DNA of 64,000 nt, taken from NCBI GenBank assembly GCA_965226945.1, contig OZ245717.1, positions 7,006,001-7,070,000 of the forward strand, written 5' to 3'. The DNA comes from SYLG01 sp965226945 (GTDB taxonomy: Bacteria; Planctomycetota; Planctomycetia; Gemmatales; Gemmataceae). Under the pieces are notes generated by a model that was not told where the DNA came from, did no database searches, and saw only the letters and a program-made list of their open reading frames with translations. The position numbers and the translations under genes were made by a program. Shown in pieces: positions 16,710 through 25,863 of this stretch (positions are counted from its first letter, which is position 1; each line of letters begins with the position of its first letter).

Positions 16710-18349
16710 CTCCTTCCGACATCCCGGAGCCTGCATCCAAAAGCCAGGTTCCGCCTTCGGCCGAGCATGTTGAGCCGCACGGCCCGATCCAAAAAAAGGC
16801 GTGCAGCGCGCAGCAGGCGGTCGGGGCGATTCGCGATGGGGTGACCCTGGCCTGCGGCGGGTTTGTCGGCGCGGGGCACGCCGAGGCGCTGACAAGGGCT
16901 CTGCAAGCTCGCTACTTAAGCGAAGGCGAACCTCGCGATCTGACCCTCGTTTATGCCGCCGGCCAGGGCGATGGCAAAACACGAGGCCTGAATCATCTGG
17001 CCCACGCGGGGCTTCTACGTCGCGTCATCGGCGGCCACTGGGGTCTATGTCCTGGCCTGGGCAAACTTGCATTAAACGGCGAAATCGAAGCCTACAACTT
17101 TCCCCAGGGGGTCTTGTGCCAGCTTTACCGCGACATCGCGGCGGGCCGGCCGGGTTCCCTCACCCATGTCGGCATGGGCACCTTCATCGACCCGCTCAAC
17201 GGCGGCGGCAAGCTGAACTCCCGCACCCGCGACGATCTGGTGGAACGGGTGACCCTGCGCGGTAAGGAATGGCTTTTCTATCACACTTTTCCCATCCACG
17301 CCGCCTTCATCCGCGCCAGCGCGGCCGACCCGTTCGGCAATCTCATCACGAACGAAGAAGCTTTGATCGGGGAAATCTTGCCCCTGGCCCAGGCCGCGCA
17401 CAATCATGGCGGGCCGGTAATCGCGCAAGTGCGCCGCCTGCTCGCTTGGCCGCTGCCCCCCCAGCAGGTCAAGGTTCCCGGGCGGCTTGTGACTCATATC
17501 GTTGTGGCCGATGAGGAGGATCACTGGCAGACCTTCGGCGAGCGATTCGATCCCGCCTTTTGCTCGCCGACGCCCTGGGACATTCCTGGGCAAGCTTCGC
17601 ACCGGGATCTTCCCATCGAGATGGCCGCGAAAGGAACTTGCGCGGTGGTGCGCCGCATCATCGCCGAACGCGCTTGCGACGAATTGCGGCCCGGCATGAT
17701 CGCCAATCTGGGCATCGGATTGCCCGAAGGGGTTGCCGTCGTCGCCAACGAGCGTGGGCTGCTCGCCGACTTAACCCTGACCGTGGAAAGCGGTCCCATT
17801 GGGGGCGTACCGGCGGGCGGCTTGAGTTTTGGAGCGTCGCGTTACCCGCAGGCGATCGTGGACCAGCCGGCGCAGTTTGATTTCTACGATGGAGGCGGGC
17901 TCGATTTTGCCGCCCTGGGCGCCGCCCAGGTCGACGAACAGGGGAATGTCAACGTGTCGCGCTTTGGCCAGCGCTTCGCCGGTGTGGGCGGGTTTGTCAA
18001 CATCTCGCAAAATGCCAAGCGCATCGTGTTTTGCGGCGCGTTGACGGCTGACGGCCTCAAGATCGCAGTCGAGGGCGACCGGCTGCGCATCGTCCAGGAG
18101 GGACGGGTCGCGAAGTTCGTCAACCAGGTGGAGCAGGTTTCATTTGCCGCCAACGAAGCGCGCAAGTCCGGCCGCGAGGCGCTGTTCGTCACCGAACGAG
18201 CGGTCTTTCGCTTGCAAGAGCAGGGCATCGAACTGATCGAGGCCGCTCCCGGGATCGACATCGAGCAGGATATTCTTAAGCAGATGCAGTTTCGACCGAT
18301 CATCGGTCGCATTTCTCCCATGAAGATTCACAGCAGAGTTCGCGAATGA
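16706..18349 (+). CDS. Fused alpha-beta CoA-transferase (acetate/3-oxoacid type)
   Basis: Family I CoA-transferase with both subunits in one 547-residue chain, as in YdiF-like or propionate CoA-transferases. It moves CoA between short acyl-CoA and carboxylic acids such as acetate or acetoacetate. The alpha half has GVTLACGGFVGAGHAEALTR; the beta half has NLGIGLPEGVA and the catalytic glutamate in TVESGPIGGVPAGG (Glu361). The start ATG 16706 overlaps the SDR stop (ATGA), and its own stop overlaps the thiolase start (ATGA). The first 25 residues are a Pro/Ser-rich extension. Confidence 0.92.
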   Translation: MTPSDIPEPASKSQVPPSAEHVEPHGPIQKKACSAQQAVGAIRDGVTLACGGFVGAGHAEALTRALQARYLSEGEPRDLTLVYAAGQGDGKTRGLNHLAHAGLLRRVIGGHWGLCPGLGKLALNGEIEAYNFPQGVLCQLYRDIAAGRPGSLTHVGMGTFIDPLNGGGKLNSRTRDDLVERVTLRGKEWLFYHTFPIHAAFIRASAADPFGNLITNEEALIGEILPLAQAAHNHGGPVIAQVRRLLAWPLPPQQVKVPGRLVTHIVVADEEDHWQTFGERFDPAFCSPTPWDIPGQASHRDLPIEMAAKGTCAVVRRIIAERACDELRPGMIANLGIGLPEGVAVVANERGLLADLTLTVESGPIGGVPAGGLSFGASRYPQAIVDQPAQFDFYDGGGLDFAALGAAQVDEQGNVNVSRFGQRFAGVGGFVNISQNAKRIVFCGALTADGLKIAVEGDRLRIVQEGRVAKFVNQVEQVSFAANEARKSGREALFVTERAVFRLQEQGIELIEAAPGIDIEQDILKQMQFRPIIGRISPMKIHSRVRE

Positions 18350-19545
18350 AACGAGTTGTCATTGTTGCGGCGAAGCGCACGCCTTTCGGCCGATTTCGCG
18401 GAGCGCTCGCGACCTTTTCCCCGGTCGACATGGCCGTGGCTGCCAGCGAAGCGGCAATTGGCAATTTGGACCGCTCCCTGATCGACCAGGTGATCCTGGG
18501 AACGGTGCTCGCGGCCGGGCAGGGGATGAATGTCGCACGTCAGGTTGGGGTAAGGTTAAACTTGCCACTCCGTGTGCCGGCCTGGTCGCTCAACATGATG
18601 TGCGGATCTGGCCTGCAAGCGGCACTCGCCGCGGTCAGTGCGATTCGCGCAGGCGATGCCAAGGTCATTCTTGCGGGCGGTAGCGAATCGATGTCGCAAG
18701 CCCCGCTACTCATCCCCAGACCGGCCCGGGGCCAGGCCCCCGATGCCGCCAACGCGGTCGATTCGATGATGCGCGATGGGCTCGTCGATACCTTTAGCCA
18801 ACGGCTCATGGGAGTTCAGACCGAGGAGTTGGCTCGGGCATTCTCCATCAGCCGTTCGGAGCAAGATCTCATCGCCTTGCGCAGTCAGCATCTTTACGCC
18901 CGGGCCAAGGAAAGGCGGTTTTTCGAAGACTTCGTGATGCCCATGGGAGACGCTACCGCCGATGAGCACCCCCGGCCCGAAACGACCTGGGAGGCGCTGG
19001 CCTCATTGAAGCCGGCCTTCGATCCGGCGGGCACCGTCACGGCGGGGAATTCCTCGGGCGTGAACGATGGCGCGGCGATGATCTTGCTTGCCGAACGCGA
19101 TTTCGCCAAGGCCAACGGCTGGTCCATTCTGGCGGAGTGGGTGGGTGGGATGGTCGTGGGTTGCGATCCGGCACGAATGGGACTGGGGCCGGTTCATGCC
19201 ATCCGGAGTCTGTTCGAGCGACTCAAGATCGGCTGGAACGACATCGATGCCCTGGAAATCAACGAGGCCTTCGCCGCGCAGACGCTCGCCTGTTTGAAGG
19301 AACTCGAACTCACGCTGGAAGGTTCTTCGGATCTTGCGTTGGCGACGGCTCCCAGTGGACGAAACATTGCGTTCAATGCCGAGGGCGGAGCGATCGCCCT
19401 GGGGCATCCGATCGGGGCCAGCGGCGCGCGACTCCTTGGCCAACTGGCCTGGAAAATCGCTCGCGGCAACTCGCAATCCGCCATCGCATCTCTTTGCATT
19501 GGCGGCGGCATGGGGATTGCCGCACTTCTGCGCAGGCCGGATTGA
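18346..19545 (+). CDS. Acetyl-CoA acetyltransferase (thiolase)
   Basis: A 399-residue thiolase for reversible condensation or cleavage of acetoacetyl-CoA. The active-site nucleophile Cys86 lies in NMMCGSGLQA; NEAFAAQ, the His354 motif GHPIGASGAR and the second cysteine Cys384 in CIGGGMGIA are all intact. Translational coupling to the CoA-transferase is indicated by the ATGA overlap. Within the cluster it would split acetoacetyl-CoA, made from acetoacetate by the CoA-transferase or by acetoacetyl-CoA synthetase, into two acetyl-CoA. It could equally run in the biosynthetic direction with the SDR. Confidence 0.95.
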   Translation: MKRVVIVAAKRTPFGRFRGALATFSPVDMAVAASEAAIGNLDRSLIDQVILGTVLAAGQGMNVARQVGVRLNLPLRVPAWSLNMMCGSGLQAALAAVSAIRAGDAKVILAGGSESMSQAPLLIPRPARGQAPDAANAVDSMMRDGLVDTFSQRLMGVQTEELARAFSISRSEQDLIALRSQHLYARAKERRFFEDFVMPMGDATADEHPRPETTWEALASLKPAFDPAGTVTAGNSSGVNDGAAMILLAERDFAKANGWSILAEWVGGMVVGCDPARMGLGPVHAIRSLFERLKIGWNDIDALEINEAFAAQTLACLKELELTLEGSSDLALATAPSGRNIAFNAEGGAIALGHPIGASGARLLGQLAWKIARGNSQSAIASLCIGGGMGIAALLRRPD

Positions 19546-19689
19546 GTCATGAAGGCTGTCATGGCGGCCTTGGGAAAATTCATGCGATTCCCAGAGGCCC
19601 CTGCCTGACTCTTTCTAGATTGGCAAGACGGTCGTGCCCGCAATCTGGTTTGCATATTTTCCCTTCTTGGACGACTGGGAGGATGGGTC

Positions 19690-19986
19690 ATGGCAACGTT
19701 CATTACGACGATCATTTTCACCGAACAAGGGATGAAGGAAGTCGGTGACACGACGAAGCGAGCGGCCGCGATGAAGGCGGCCGCCAAAAAGATGGGCGTG
19801 AAGGTGACCGACATTTTCTGGACCCTGGGCGATCACGATGGCGTGCTCATCCATGAAGCGCCGGATGACGAAACGGCCACCGCATTTTTGCTGCACCTGG
19901 GAGCGCTCGGCAGCGTGCAAACTTCCACCGTGCGCGCCTTCACCGCGGCCGAGATGGACAAGGTCTTAAGCAGGCTCCAAGGATAA
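19690..19986 (+). CDS. GYD domain protein
   Basis: A 98-residue single-domain protein of the GYD family (dimeric alpha/beta-barrel type fold), of unknown function. Starts MATFITTIIFTEQGMKEV with GGGAGGA well placed upstream. The segment DIFWTLGDHDGVLIHEAPDD corresponds to the family's GxYD signature, here G-D-H-D. It lies 144 bases after the thiolase on the same strand and could be in the same transcript. Confidence 0.85.
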   Translation: MATFITTIIFTEQGMKEVGDTTKRAAAMKAAAKKMGVKVTDIFWTLGDHDGVLIHEAPDDETATAFLLHLGALGSVQTSTVRAFTAAEMDKVLSRLQG

Positions 19987-20612
19987 CCATCGCCCGATGG
20001 ACCTTGGACTCGACTGGGCCAGGGTGCCGTCTTCTCAACAACCAATGTGCTTTCTTTTCCGCCTTGTCGAGATCCGGAGTCGGGCTGCGCGTCAAATCGG
20101 CATGAAGGAAGCGGCTGGTCTCGGGTAAAGGCACGCGGACGTCGGCGATCCGTCGCACTTGTGCCGTGAGACCTTTCGGCTCCGAGCAATCGATCAGGTG
20201 GCTGCCGGCTTGCCGAACTTCAGACAAAAAAGTGCAGGTGATAACCGGCCACCAGGATCTTCTTGAGGTATCTGGGCGACCAGAACCCAATGAGCGTGCC
20301 GCGCACCTCTTTCAAGTTGAACTTGCTTTGCCCCGCCGCTGCTTCCACCAAGGGCACCCCTTCGCGACCGGCCGCACCGATTTTCTTCCCAGGGTGCAAA
20401 AGCATGGAGGCATTTAAGGCCAGCGGCCGGAAACGCCAGCCACATCGGTTACGACCGGCGGCGCGGACTCTTCTTACTGCGAACCCTATGGATTTTGTTG
20501 GCGGAAATTTCAGGTAAACGGCACGAAGGCTTCTGGTTCCCGAACTTCGAGGGAAAATAGAACAGGCGCGGATCGAAGCCAGGCATAGCCTGAATGTTGG
20601 GCAGGAGCGCAA
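19940..20612 (-). pseudogene. budA: Acetolactate decarboxylase remnant (truncated, frameshifted)
   Basis: The minus strand encodes the C-terminal half of an acetolactate decarboxylase, split in two frames. The upstream frame gives VPLVEAAAGQSKFN and RGTLIGFWSPRYLKK, then AGYHLHF; the downstream frame carries on with LSEVRQAGSHLIDCSEP, GLTAQVRRIADVRVPLPET and DLDKAEKK. The join is a T6 run on the minus strand (plus 20226-20231): one T fewer restores HLHFLSEV, the family's zinc-binding HxH region. The N-terminal 100 or more residues are missing, since acetoacetyl-CoA synthetase starts at 20616 on the other strand. The recognisable homology covers about 20046-20445. A decayed gene, though the frameshift alone could be a base-calling error. 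Confidence 0.75.
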
Positions 20613-20615
20613 GCG

Positions 20616-22736
20616 ATGTCAGGGTTGCCAGCCGCGCAGGAAGCACCTCTTTGGATTCCGTCTCCCGCCACGATTCGTGAGGCGAACCTGACCCGGTTCG
20701 TGCAGCGGTTTCACCAAGCGCTGGGGATTTCCGCTCAAGTCCCTTACTCGAAACTCCACGAGTCTTCGATTCGCGAACCCGGCGCCTTTTGGCGTTGTGT
20801 CTGGGATTTTTGTCAAATCACGGGCGATCCTGGCGCCATTGCGCTCGTTCGCGGCCGCGGTTTTCTCAACGGGCAGTGGTTTCCCGAAGCTCGTTTGAAT
20901 TACGCCGAGGCCTTGCTCAAACCCGCGCGGTTGAGCGACGATTCCGCGGGTGATGCGCTCGCCTTGATCGGCCTGGATGAATCGGGCCGCCGAATTGCCT
21001 TGAGCCGCCGCACCCTCGCCGAACAGGTGGCCGGGGTTGCCGGCTATTTCCGCTCACGAGGCATTCAGCCGGGCGACCGGATCGCCGCCGTGATTTCCAA
21101 CATCCCCGAAGCGGTGGTAGCCATGCTCGCGGCGGCGGCCGTGGGCGCGATCTGGTCTTCCTGTTCGCCCGACTTCGGCGAAGACGCCATCTGCGACCGA
21201 TTCGGCCAAATCGAACCGCGCATCCTTCTGACCGTGGGGCAAACCCAGTACAACCACAAGCCGGTTGCCTGCTTACAGCGCGTCGCTCGAATCCTGCCGC
21301 ATCTGCCCTCGGTCAAGACGGTCATCACCATTCGTGCCGAGAACAGCGCCCAGGTTGATTTCAGGGATGGGGTCGAATCGATCTTGTGGGAAACGATCCT
21401 GACGGCCCAAGAACCGGATTGGAACTGGCCCCGATTTCCTTTCCATCATCCGCTTTGCATCCTCTACTCTTCCGGAACGACCGGCGTTCCGAAATGCATT
21501 GTTCATGGCGCCGGCGGCACGTTGTTGCAACATGCCAAGGAGCATGCCTTGCACTGCGACCTGAAGGCAGGGGACAGGCTGTTCTACTACACCACCACCG
21601 GTTGGATGATGTGGAACTGGCTGGTAGGCGCGCTCGCCTGCGACGCAGTGATCTGTCTTTACGATGGTTCGCCGCTGGCCGACGGCTGGGACACGCTCTG
21701 GAAGCTGGCGGCCGAAGTGCAATTCACCCACTTTGGCGCGAGCGCCCGTTATTTTGCCGCCATCCAAAAAGAAGGGGCGACCCCCGGCAAACGATATCCT
21801 CTTGCCCAACTGCGCTCGGTGCTGTCGACCGGATCGCCGCTTCTTCCTGAGTCGTTCGACTGGATCTACCGCGAGGTCAAGGGCGACATCAACCTCGCTT
21901 CGATCTCAGGCGGCACCGACATCGTCTCCTGCTTCGTGCTGGGCAATCCTTGCCTTCCCGTTTACCGCGGTCAGATTCAATCCAAGGGACTGGGCATGGA
22001 TGTGCGTATCTTCAATGAGTCGGGCAACGCCGTCATCGGCCAAGCGGGCGAACTCGTCTGCACCACTCCGTTTCCCAGTATGCCGGTCTATTTCTGGAAC
22101 GATCCCGACGGCCGCCGCTACCACGCCGCCTACTTTGAACGGTTTGCGGGAATCTGGTGCCACGGCGACTGGGCGCTCGAAACCGAGCAGGGTGGCTTTG
22201 TCATCTTTGGCCGAAGCGACGCCACGCTCAACCCAGGCGGTGTGCGCATCGGCACCGCGGAGATTTACCGACAGGTCGAGACCTTTGCCGCGATCGCCGA
22301 AAGCCTGGCGACGGCGCTACGCGATGACGGCGATGAACGGATTGTGCTGTTTGTCAAAATGCGCCCCGCGGAAGTGTTCTCCAGTGCGCTCGCCGATGCA
22401 ATCAAACTTCGCCTGCGCGAACGCTGTTCCCCAAGGCATGTCCCCTGGGCCGTCGTGGCCGCGCCCGATTTACCGCGAACAATCAGTGGCAAACTATCGG
22501 AAATCGCGGTAAGAAATGTCCTCAACGGGACCGATCCAGGAAATCAGTTGGCTCTCGCCAATCCGGAATGCCTTGCGTTCTTTCGGGATTGGCGCCAATC
22601 CCTTTCGCAAAAACCACCGTCAGGAACAGATTCCGCCCCGCCCATCGATTCGAAGGAGAATCGAACATCGAACGAGTCTGACATTACCGCCAAGGAGACC
22701 AGCCATGAGTTCTCTCGACGCATTTCCCCTTCGTAA
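20616..22736 (+). CDS. Acetoacetyl-CoA synthetase
   Basis: Acetoacetate-CoA ligase (acetoacetate + ATP + CoA to acetoacetyl-CoA + AMP + PPi). The 706 residues include the ANL-superfamily phosphate loop YSSGTTGVPKCIVHG near residue 283, TTTGWMMWNW, SGGTDIVSCFVLGNP and the C-terminal lysine motif TISGKLSEI near residue 622. Start ATG 20616 has AGGAG 10 bases upstream. After residue about 660 the chain continues with a Ser/Thr/Lys-rich tail of some 45 residues that is not part of the family and overlaps the start of the next gene by 32 bases. It links acetoacetate from tyrosine breakdown to the thiolase. Confidence 0.94.
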   Translation: MSGLPAAQEAPLWIPSPATIREANLTRFVQRFHQALGISAQVPYSKLHESSIREPGAFWRCVWDFCQITGDPGAIALVRGRGFLNGQWFPEARLNYAEALLKPARLSDDSAGDALALIGLDESGRRIALSRRTLAEQVAGVAGYFRSRGIQPGDRIAAVISNIPEAVVAMLAAAAVGAIWSSCSPDFGEDAICDRFGQIEPRILLTVGQTQYNHKPVACLQRVARILPHLPSVKTVITIRAENSAQVDFRDGVESILWETILTAQEPDWNWPRFPFHHPLCILYSSGTTGVPKCIVHGAGGTLLQHAKEHALHCDLKAGDRLFYYTTTGWMMWNWLVGALACDAVICLYDGSPLADGWDTLWKLAAEVQFTHFGASARYFAAIQKEGATPGKRYPLAQLRSVLSTGSPLLPESFDWIYREVKGDINLASISGGTDIVSCFVLGNPCLPVYRGQIQSKGLGMDVRIFNESGNAVIGQAGELVCTTPFPSMPVYFWNDPDGRRYHAAYFERFAGIWCHGDWALETEQGGFVIFGRSDATLNPGGVRIGTAEIYRQVETFAAIAESLATALRDDGDERIVLFVKMRPAEVFSSALADAIKLRLRERCSPRHVPWAVVAAPDLPRTISGKLSEIAVRNVLNGTDPGNQLALANPECLAFFRDWRQSLSQKPPSGTDSAPPIDSKENRTSNESDITAKETSHEFSRRISPS

Positions 22737-23814
22737 GATCGATCATGTCCGCTTTTTCGTCGGCAATGCCCGCCAGTCGGCCTACTTCTACCGCAACGCC
22801 TACGGTTTCGATGTGGTCGCCTACGCCGGCTTGGAAACCAAAGTCAAGCATGAAGCCGGCTATGTCGTCAAGCAAGGGGGCATTACTTTTGTCTTGATGT
22901 CACCCTTGAAGGCCAGCCACCCCGACGCCTCGCGGTTGATCCTCCATGGAGATGGCGTTGCCGACATCGCATTGCAAGTCGATGATGTGAGGCGCTCTTA
23001 CAATTTGGCCGTCGAGCGCGGAGCGACCGGTGTCGTGGGACCGCGAGCGATTGAAGATTCGTTTGGAATTTACGAATTCGCGACGATTCGCGCTTACGGC
23101 GACACGACCCACACTTTCGTCAATCGTGACCGCTACAACGGCGCCTTCGCTCCCGGATTCGATCCGATCGATCCAGCGCGCTATAGCCCCTCCACTTACC
23201 ATCCGACCGGCCTGCTTGCTATCGATCACATTGTTGGCAATGTCGAGGAAGGCCGCATGGACGAATGGGTGGATTTTTATCGCAAAGTCCTCGGTTTTGA
23301 GCAGTTGGTTTCCTTTGACGATCAAGACATTTCGACCGAGTATTCGGCGCTCATGTCCAAGGTGGTGCAGGGGGGACGCGGCCGCATCAAGTTTCCAATC
23401 AACGAACCGGCCAAAGGCCGCCGCCGCAGCCAGATCGAGGAGTACATCGACTTTTATGGCGGAGCCGGGGTCCAGCACATTGCCATGGCGACCAACGACA
23501 TCGTCAAAACCGTGCGAGCACTCAGGGCCAACGACGTGTCGTTCCTACGGGTGCCGCGCGCCTATTACGACACCCTGGTCGATCGCATCGGACCCATCAA
23601 GGAGAATGTCGAGGAACTGGCCGACCTGGGAATCCTCGTCGACCGCGATGACGAGGGGTACATGCTCCAAATCTTCACGAAACCGGTGCAGGATCGGCCC
23701 ACTTTGTTCTTTGAAATCATCCAGCGCGAAGGCTCCAAGAGTTTTGGAAAGGGCAACTTCAAGGCGCTTTTCCAGGCGATTGAACGCGAACAAAACTTGC
23801 GCGGGACGCTGTAG
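22705..23814 (+). CDS. hpd: 4-hydroxyphenylpyruvate dioxygenase
   Basis: Fe(II) dioxygenase converting 4-hydroxyphenylpyruvate to homogentisate, the second step of tyrosine breakdown. From ATG 22705 (AAGGAG just upstream) the 369 residues form two vicinal-oxygen-chelate halves. The metal ligands are His175 in AIDHIVGNV, His258 in GVQHIAMAT and Glu337 in LFFEIIQR. The C-terminus GSKSFGKGNFKALFQAIE is the family's closing signature. The reading frame starts 32 bases before the end of the acetoacetyl-CoA synthetase gene, so the two are probably on one transcript. Confidence 0.96.
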   Translation: MSSLDAFPLRKIDHVRFFVGNARQSAYFYRNAYGFDVVAYAGLETKVKHEAGYVVKQGGITFVLMSPLKASHPDASRLILHGDGVADIALQVDDVRRSYNLAVERGATGVVGPRAIEDSFGIYEFATIRAYGDTTHTFVNRDRYNGAFAPGFDPIDPARYSPSTYHPTGLLAIDHIVGNVEEGRMDEWVDFYRKVLGFEQLVSFDDQDISTEYSALMSKVVQGGRGRIKFPINEPAKGRRRSQIEEYIDFYGGAGVQHIAMATNDIVKTVRALRANDVSFLRVPRAYYDTLVDRIGPIKENVEELADLGILVDRDDEGYMLQIFTKPVQDRPTLFFEIIQREGSKSFGKGNFKALFQAIEREQNLRGTL

Positions 23815-23940
23815 GATTAGGGCTTCATCCCTTGCCAGGAATGCGCGGTTTTGCGGAATGGAAAATCTTGCGAATCTGCGCGAGCTTGGAAAAATCACTC
23901 CCATCTCTTTCTGTCCGGGTCTCCTGGAAAGGAATCGAAC

Positions 23941-24654
23941 ATGGCGCCCCTGCCGCTACCGCCGCTTCGCAGCATCCGCGATTTTTATGCGTACGAACAG
24001 CATGTAAAAACCTGCCGAGCTCAGCGAGGTTTGGGGATGGTGCCGCAGTGGTACGAGGTGCCCGTCTTCTATTTCTCCAATCCGGCGGCCATCATTGGCC
24101 ACGGCGATCCGGTCTTTGCACCCAAGGCAACCAAGGAACTCGACTTTGAACTGGAGATCGCGGCGATCGTGGGCCGCGAAGCCAGCGACCTTCCTGCCGA
24201 CGATTCAGCCATGGACGCGGTTGCCGGCTTCACCATTTACAACGACTGGTCGGCGCGCGATTTGCAGCGTCAGGAAATGGCGGTTGGTCTGGGGCCGGCC
24301 AAAGGGAAGGATTTTGCCAATGCCCTGGGGCCGGCGCTGATCCCGTTCGCGGACCTGGCCGATTGCTATCGCGAGGGGCGACTTCATCTGGAAATGACCG
24401 CCGCCATCAATGGCCGAGTCGTTTCACGCGCCAACTCGGGCACGATGCACTGGACCTGGCCGCAATTGCTTGCTCACGCAAGCCGGGATACCCGCCTGCT
24501 GCCAGGCGATGTGATCGGTTCGGGCACGGTCGGCACCGGCTGCATCCTCGAGCTGACGCCCGAAAAGGTCGGTGGCTGGCTGCAACCGGGGGATGTCGTG
24601 CGCCTGGAAATCGAGAGGCTGGGAGTGCTCGAAAACCGAGTCGCGAAGCGGTGA
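23941..24654 (+). CDS. Fumarylacetoacetate hydrolase family protein
   Basis: A 237-residue FAH-fold hydrolase from ATG 23941 (AAAGGA upstream). Divalent-metal ligands are visible as Glu70 and Glu72 in LDFELEIA and Asp102 in IYNDWSARDLQ; GKDFANALGPALIP and DVIGSGTVGTGCILE are typical of the family. Its place between hpd and hmgA argues that it hydrolyses fumarylacetoacetate to fumarate and acetoacetate, although the chain is shorter than the eukaryotic enzyme and belongs to the general bacterial FAH type. No maleylacetoacetate isomerase gene is next to it. Confidence 0.9.
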   Translation: MAPLPLPPLRSIRDFYAYEQHVKTCRAQRGLGMVPQWYEVPVFYFSNPAAIIGHGDPVFAPKATKELDFELEIAAIVGREASDLPADDSAMDAVAGFTIYNDWSARDLQRQEMAVGLGPAKGKDFANALGPALIPFADLADCYREGRLHLEMTAAINGRVVSRANSGTMHWTWPQLLAHASRDTRLLPGDVIGSGTVGTGCILELTPEKVGGWLQPGDVVRLEIERLGVLENRVAKR

Positions 24655-24688
24655 TCCAAATCGGCCACGTTGAGAAGGGACGAAGATC

Positions 24689-25861
24689 ATGCCTCAGTAT
24701 TTGCAGCGCGGTTCGATTCCGCCAAAGCGTCATACGATGCACCCTCGCGACCCTGGTTACAAGAGCGAAGGGATCCATTACGAGGAAGTGATCACGACCC
24801 AGGGGTTCAGTCGCGCCTACAGCATCGTTTACCACTTGCGACCTCCAACCCGGGTCATTCGAGTGGAGGCCGCCGGGACAAAGCCGATCGCGCTCGCCGA
24901 ACGATCCACTTTGCAGCACATCCACCTCAAAACAGCGTCGATGCCAGCTTCCGGTGATCCCATCAGCGGTCGCGTTCCCTTGTTTTGTAACGCCGACATG
25001 ATCCTCTCTCGTTGTCGGCCCAAAGAGCCGCAGCAAGTGCTCTACCGCAATGCCCGCGCAGAGGAGCTGCTCTTCGTTCAGCACGGCAAAGGCCGTTTGC
25101 GGTCGATGTTCGGCGATCTGCCGTTTCGCCCAATGGACTACATCGTCATTCCCAAATGCACGACCTACCTGATCGAGTTCGATCCCGATCCCACGCCGCC
25201 CGATATGCTCGTGGTCGAATCGAATGGCGATCTGGGCTTTCCGCCCCGGTATCTCAACCCGGACGGGCAGTTTCGCTTAGGCGCTCCTTTTTGCGAGCGC
25301 GATCTCCATGGGCCCGCTGCGACCGCACCCCTGGACCTGGAAGGGGAATTTGAACTCTTGATCAAGGACGGGGAAACCTGGACCAAATACCTGCTCGCTC
25401 ATCATCCTTTCGATGTCGCGGGTTGGGACGGAATGGTTTACCCGTTCACCTTCAACGCCGACGATTTTGAACCGATCACCGGCACGATCCATCAACCGCC
25501 GCCGATTCACCAGACGTTTCAAGGGTCGGGATTTGTCGTATGCACCTTTGCACCGCGCATGCTCGACACGCATCCGCTGGCGATCAAGGTGCCCTATGCC
25601 CATAGCAACGTCGAGTCGGACGAATTGCTCTTTTATGTCCGCGGCCAGTTTGGTAGCAGGCGTGGCGTCGAGATCGGCTCGATGACCTTGCATCCGCACG
25701 GCATTCCTCACGGACCGCATCCGGGCACGATTCAAGCGAGCCGGTCGGTGCAGGCGACCAATGAACTGGCCGTCATGGTCGATACTTTCCGGCCGCTCTC
25801 GATGTGCGCGGGGGCTGTCTTGTTAGAAGATCCCAAATATCCTTATTCCTGGCTGGATTGA
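24689..25861 (+). CDS. hmgA: Homogentisate 1,2-dioxygenase
   Basis: Fe(II) ring-cleavage enzyme turning homogentisate into maleylacetoacetate. The 390 residues start MPQYLQRGSIPPKRH and contain the cupin core with EELLFVQHGKG and, near residue 334, the ligand-rich LHPHGIPHGPHPG; ESDELLFYVRGQF lies before it. It is somewhat shorter than the proteobacterial enzyme (about 430-440), as in other short-type members. GAGAAGGGA precedes the ATG. It follows the FAH-family gene by 34 bases and is 2 bases from the flavin reductase-like gene. Confidence 0.94.
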   Translation: MPQYLQRGSIPPKRHTMHPRDPGYKSEGIHYEEVITTQGFSRAYSIVYHLRPPTRVIRVEAAGTKPIALAERSTLQHIHLKTASMPASGDPISGRVPLFCNADMILSRCRPKEPQQVLYRNARAEELLFVQHGKGRLRSMFGDLPFRPMDYIVIPKCTTYLIEFDPDPTPPDMLVVESNGDLGFPPRYLNPDGQFRLGAPFCERDLHGPAATAPLDLEGEFELLIKDGETWTKYLLAHHPFDVAGWDGMVYPFTFNADDFEPITGTIHQPPPIHQTFQGSGFVVCTFAPRMLDTHPLAIKVPYAHSNVESDELLFYVRGQFGSRRGVEIGSMTLHPHGIPHGPHPGTIQASRSVQATNELAVMVDTFRPLSMCAGAVLLEDPKYPYSWLD

Positions 25862-25863
25862 GC

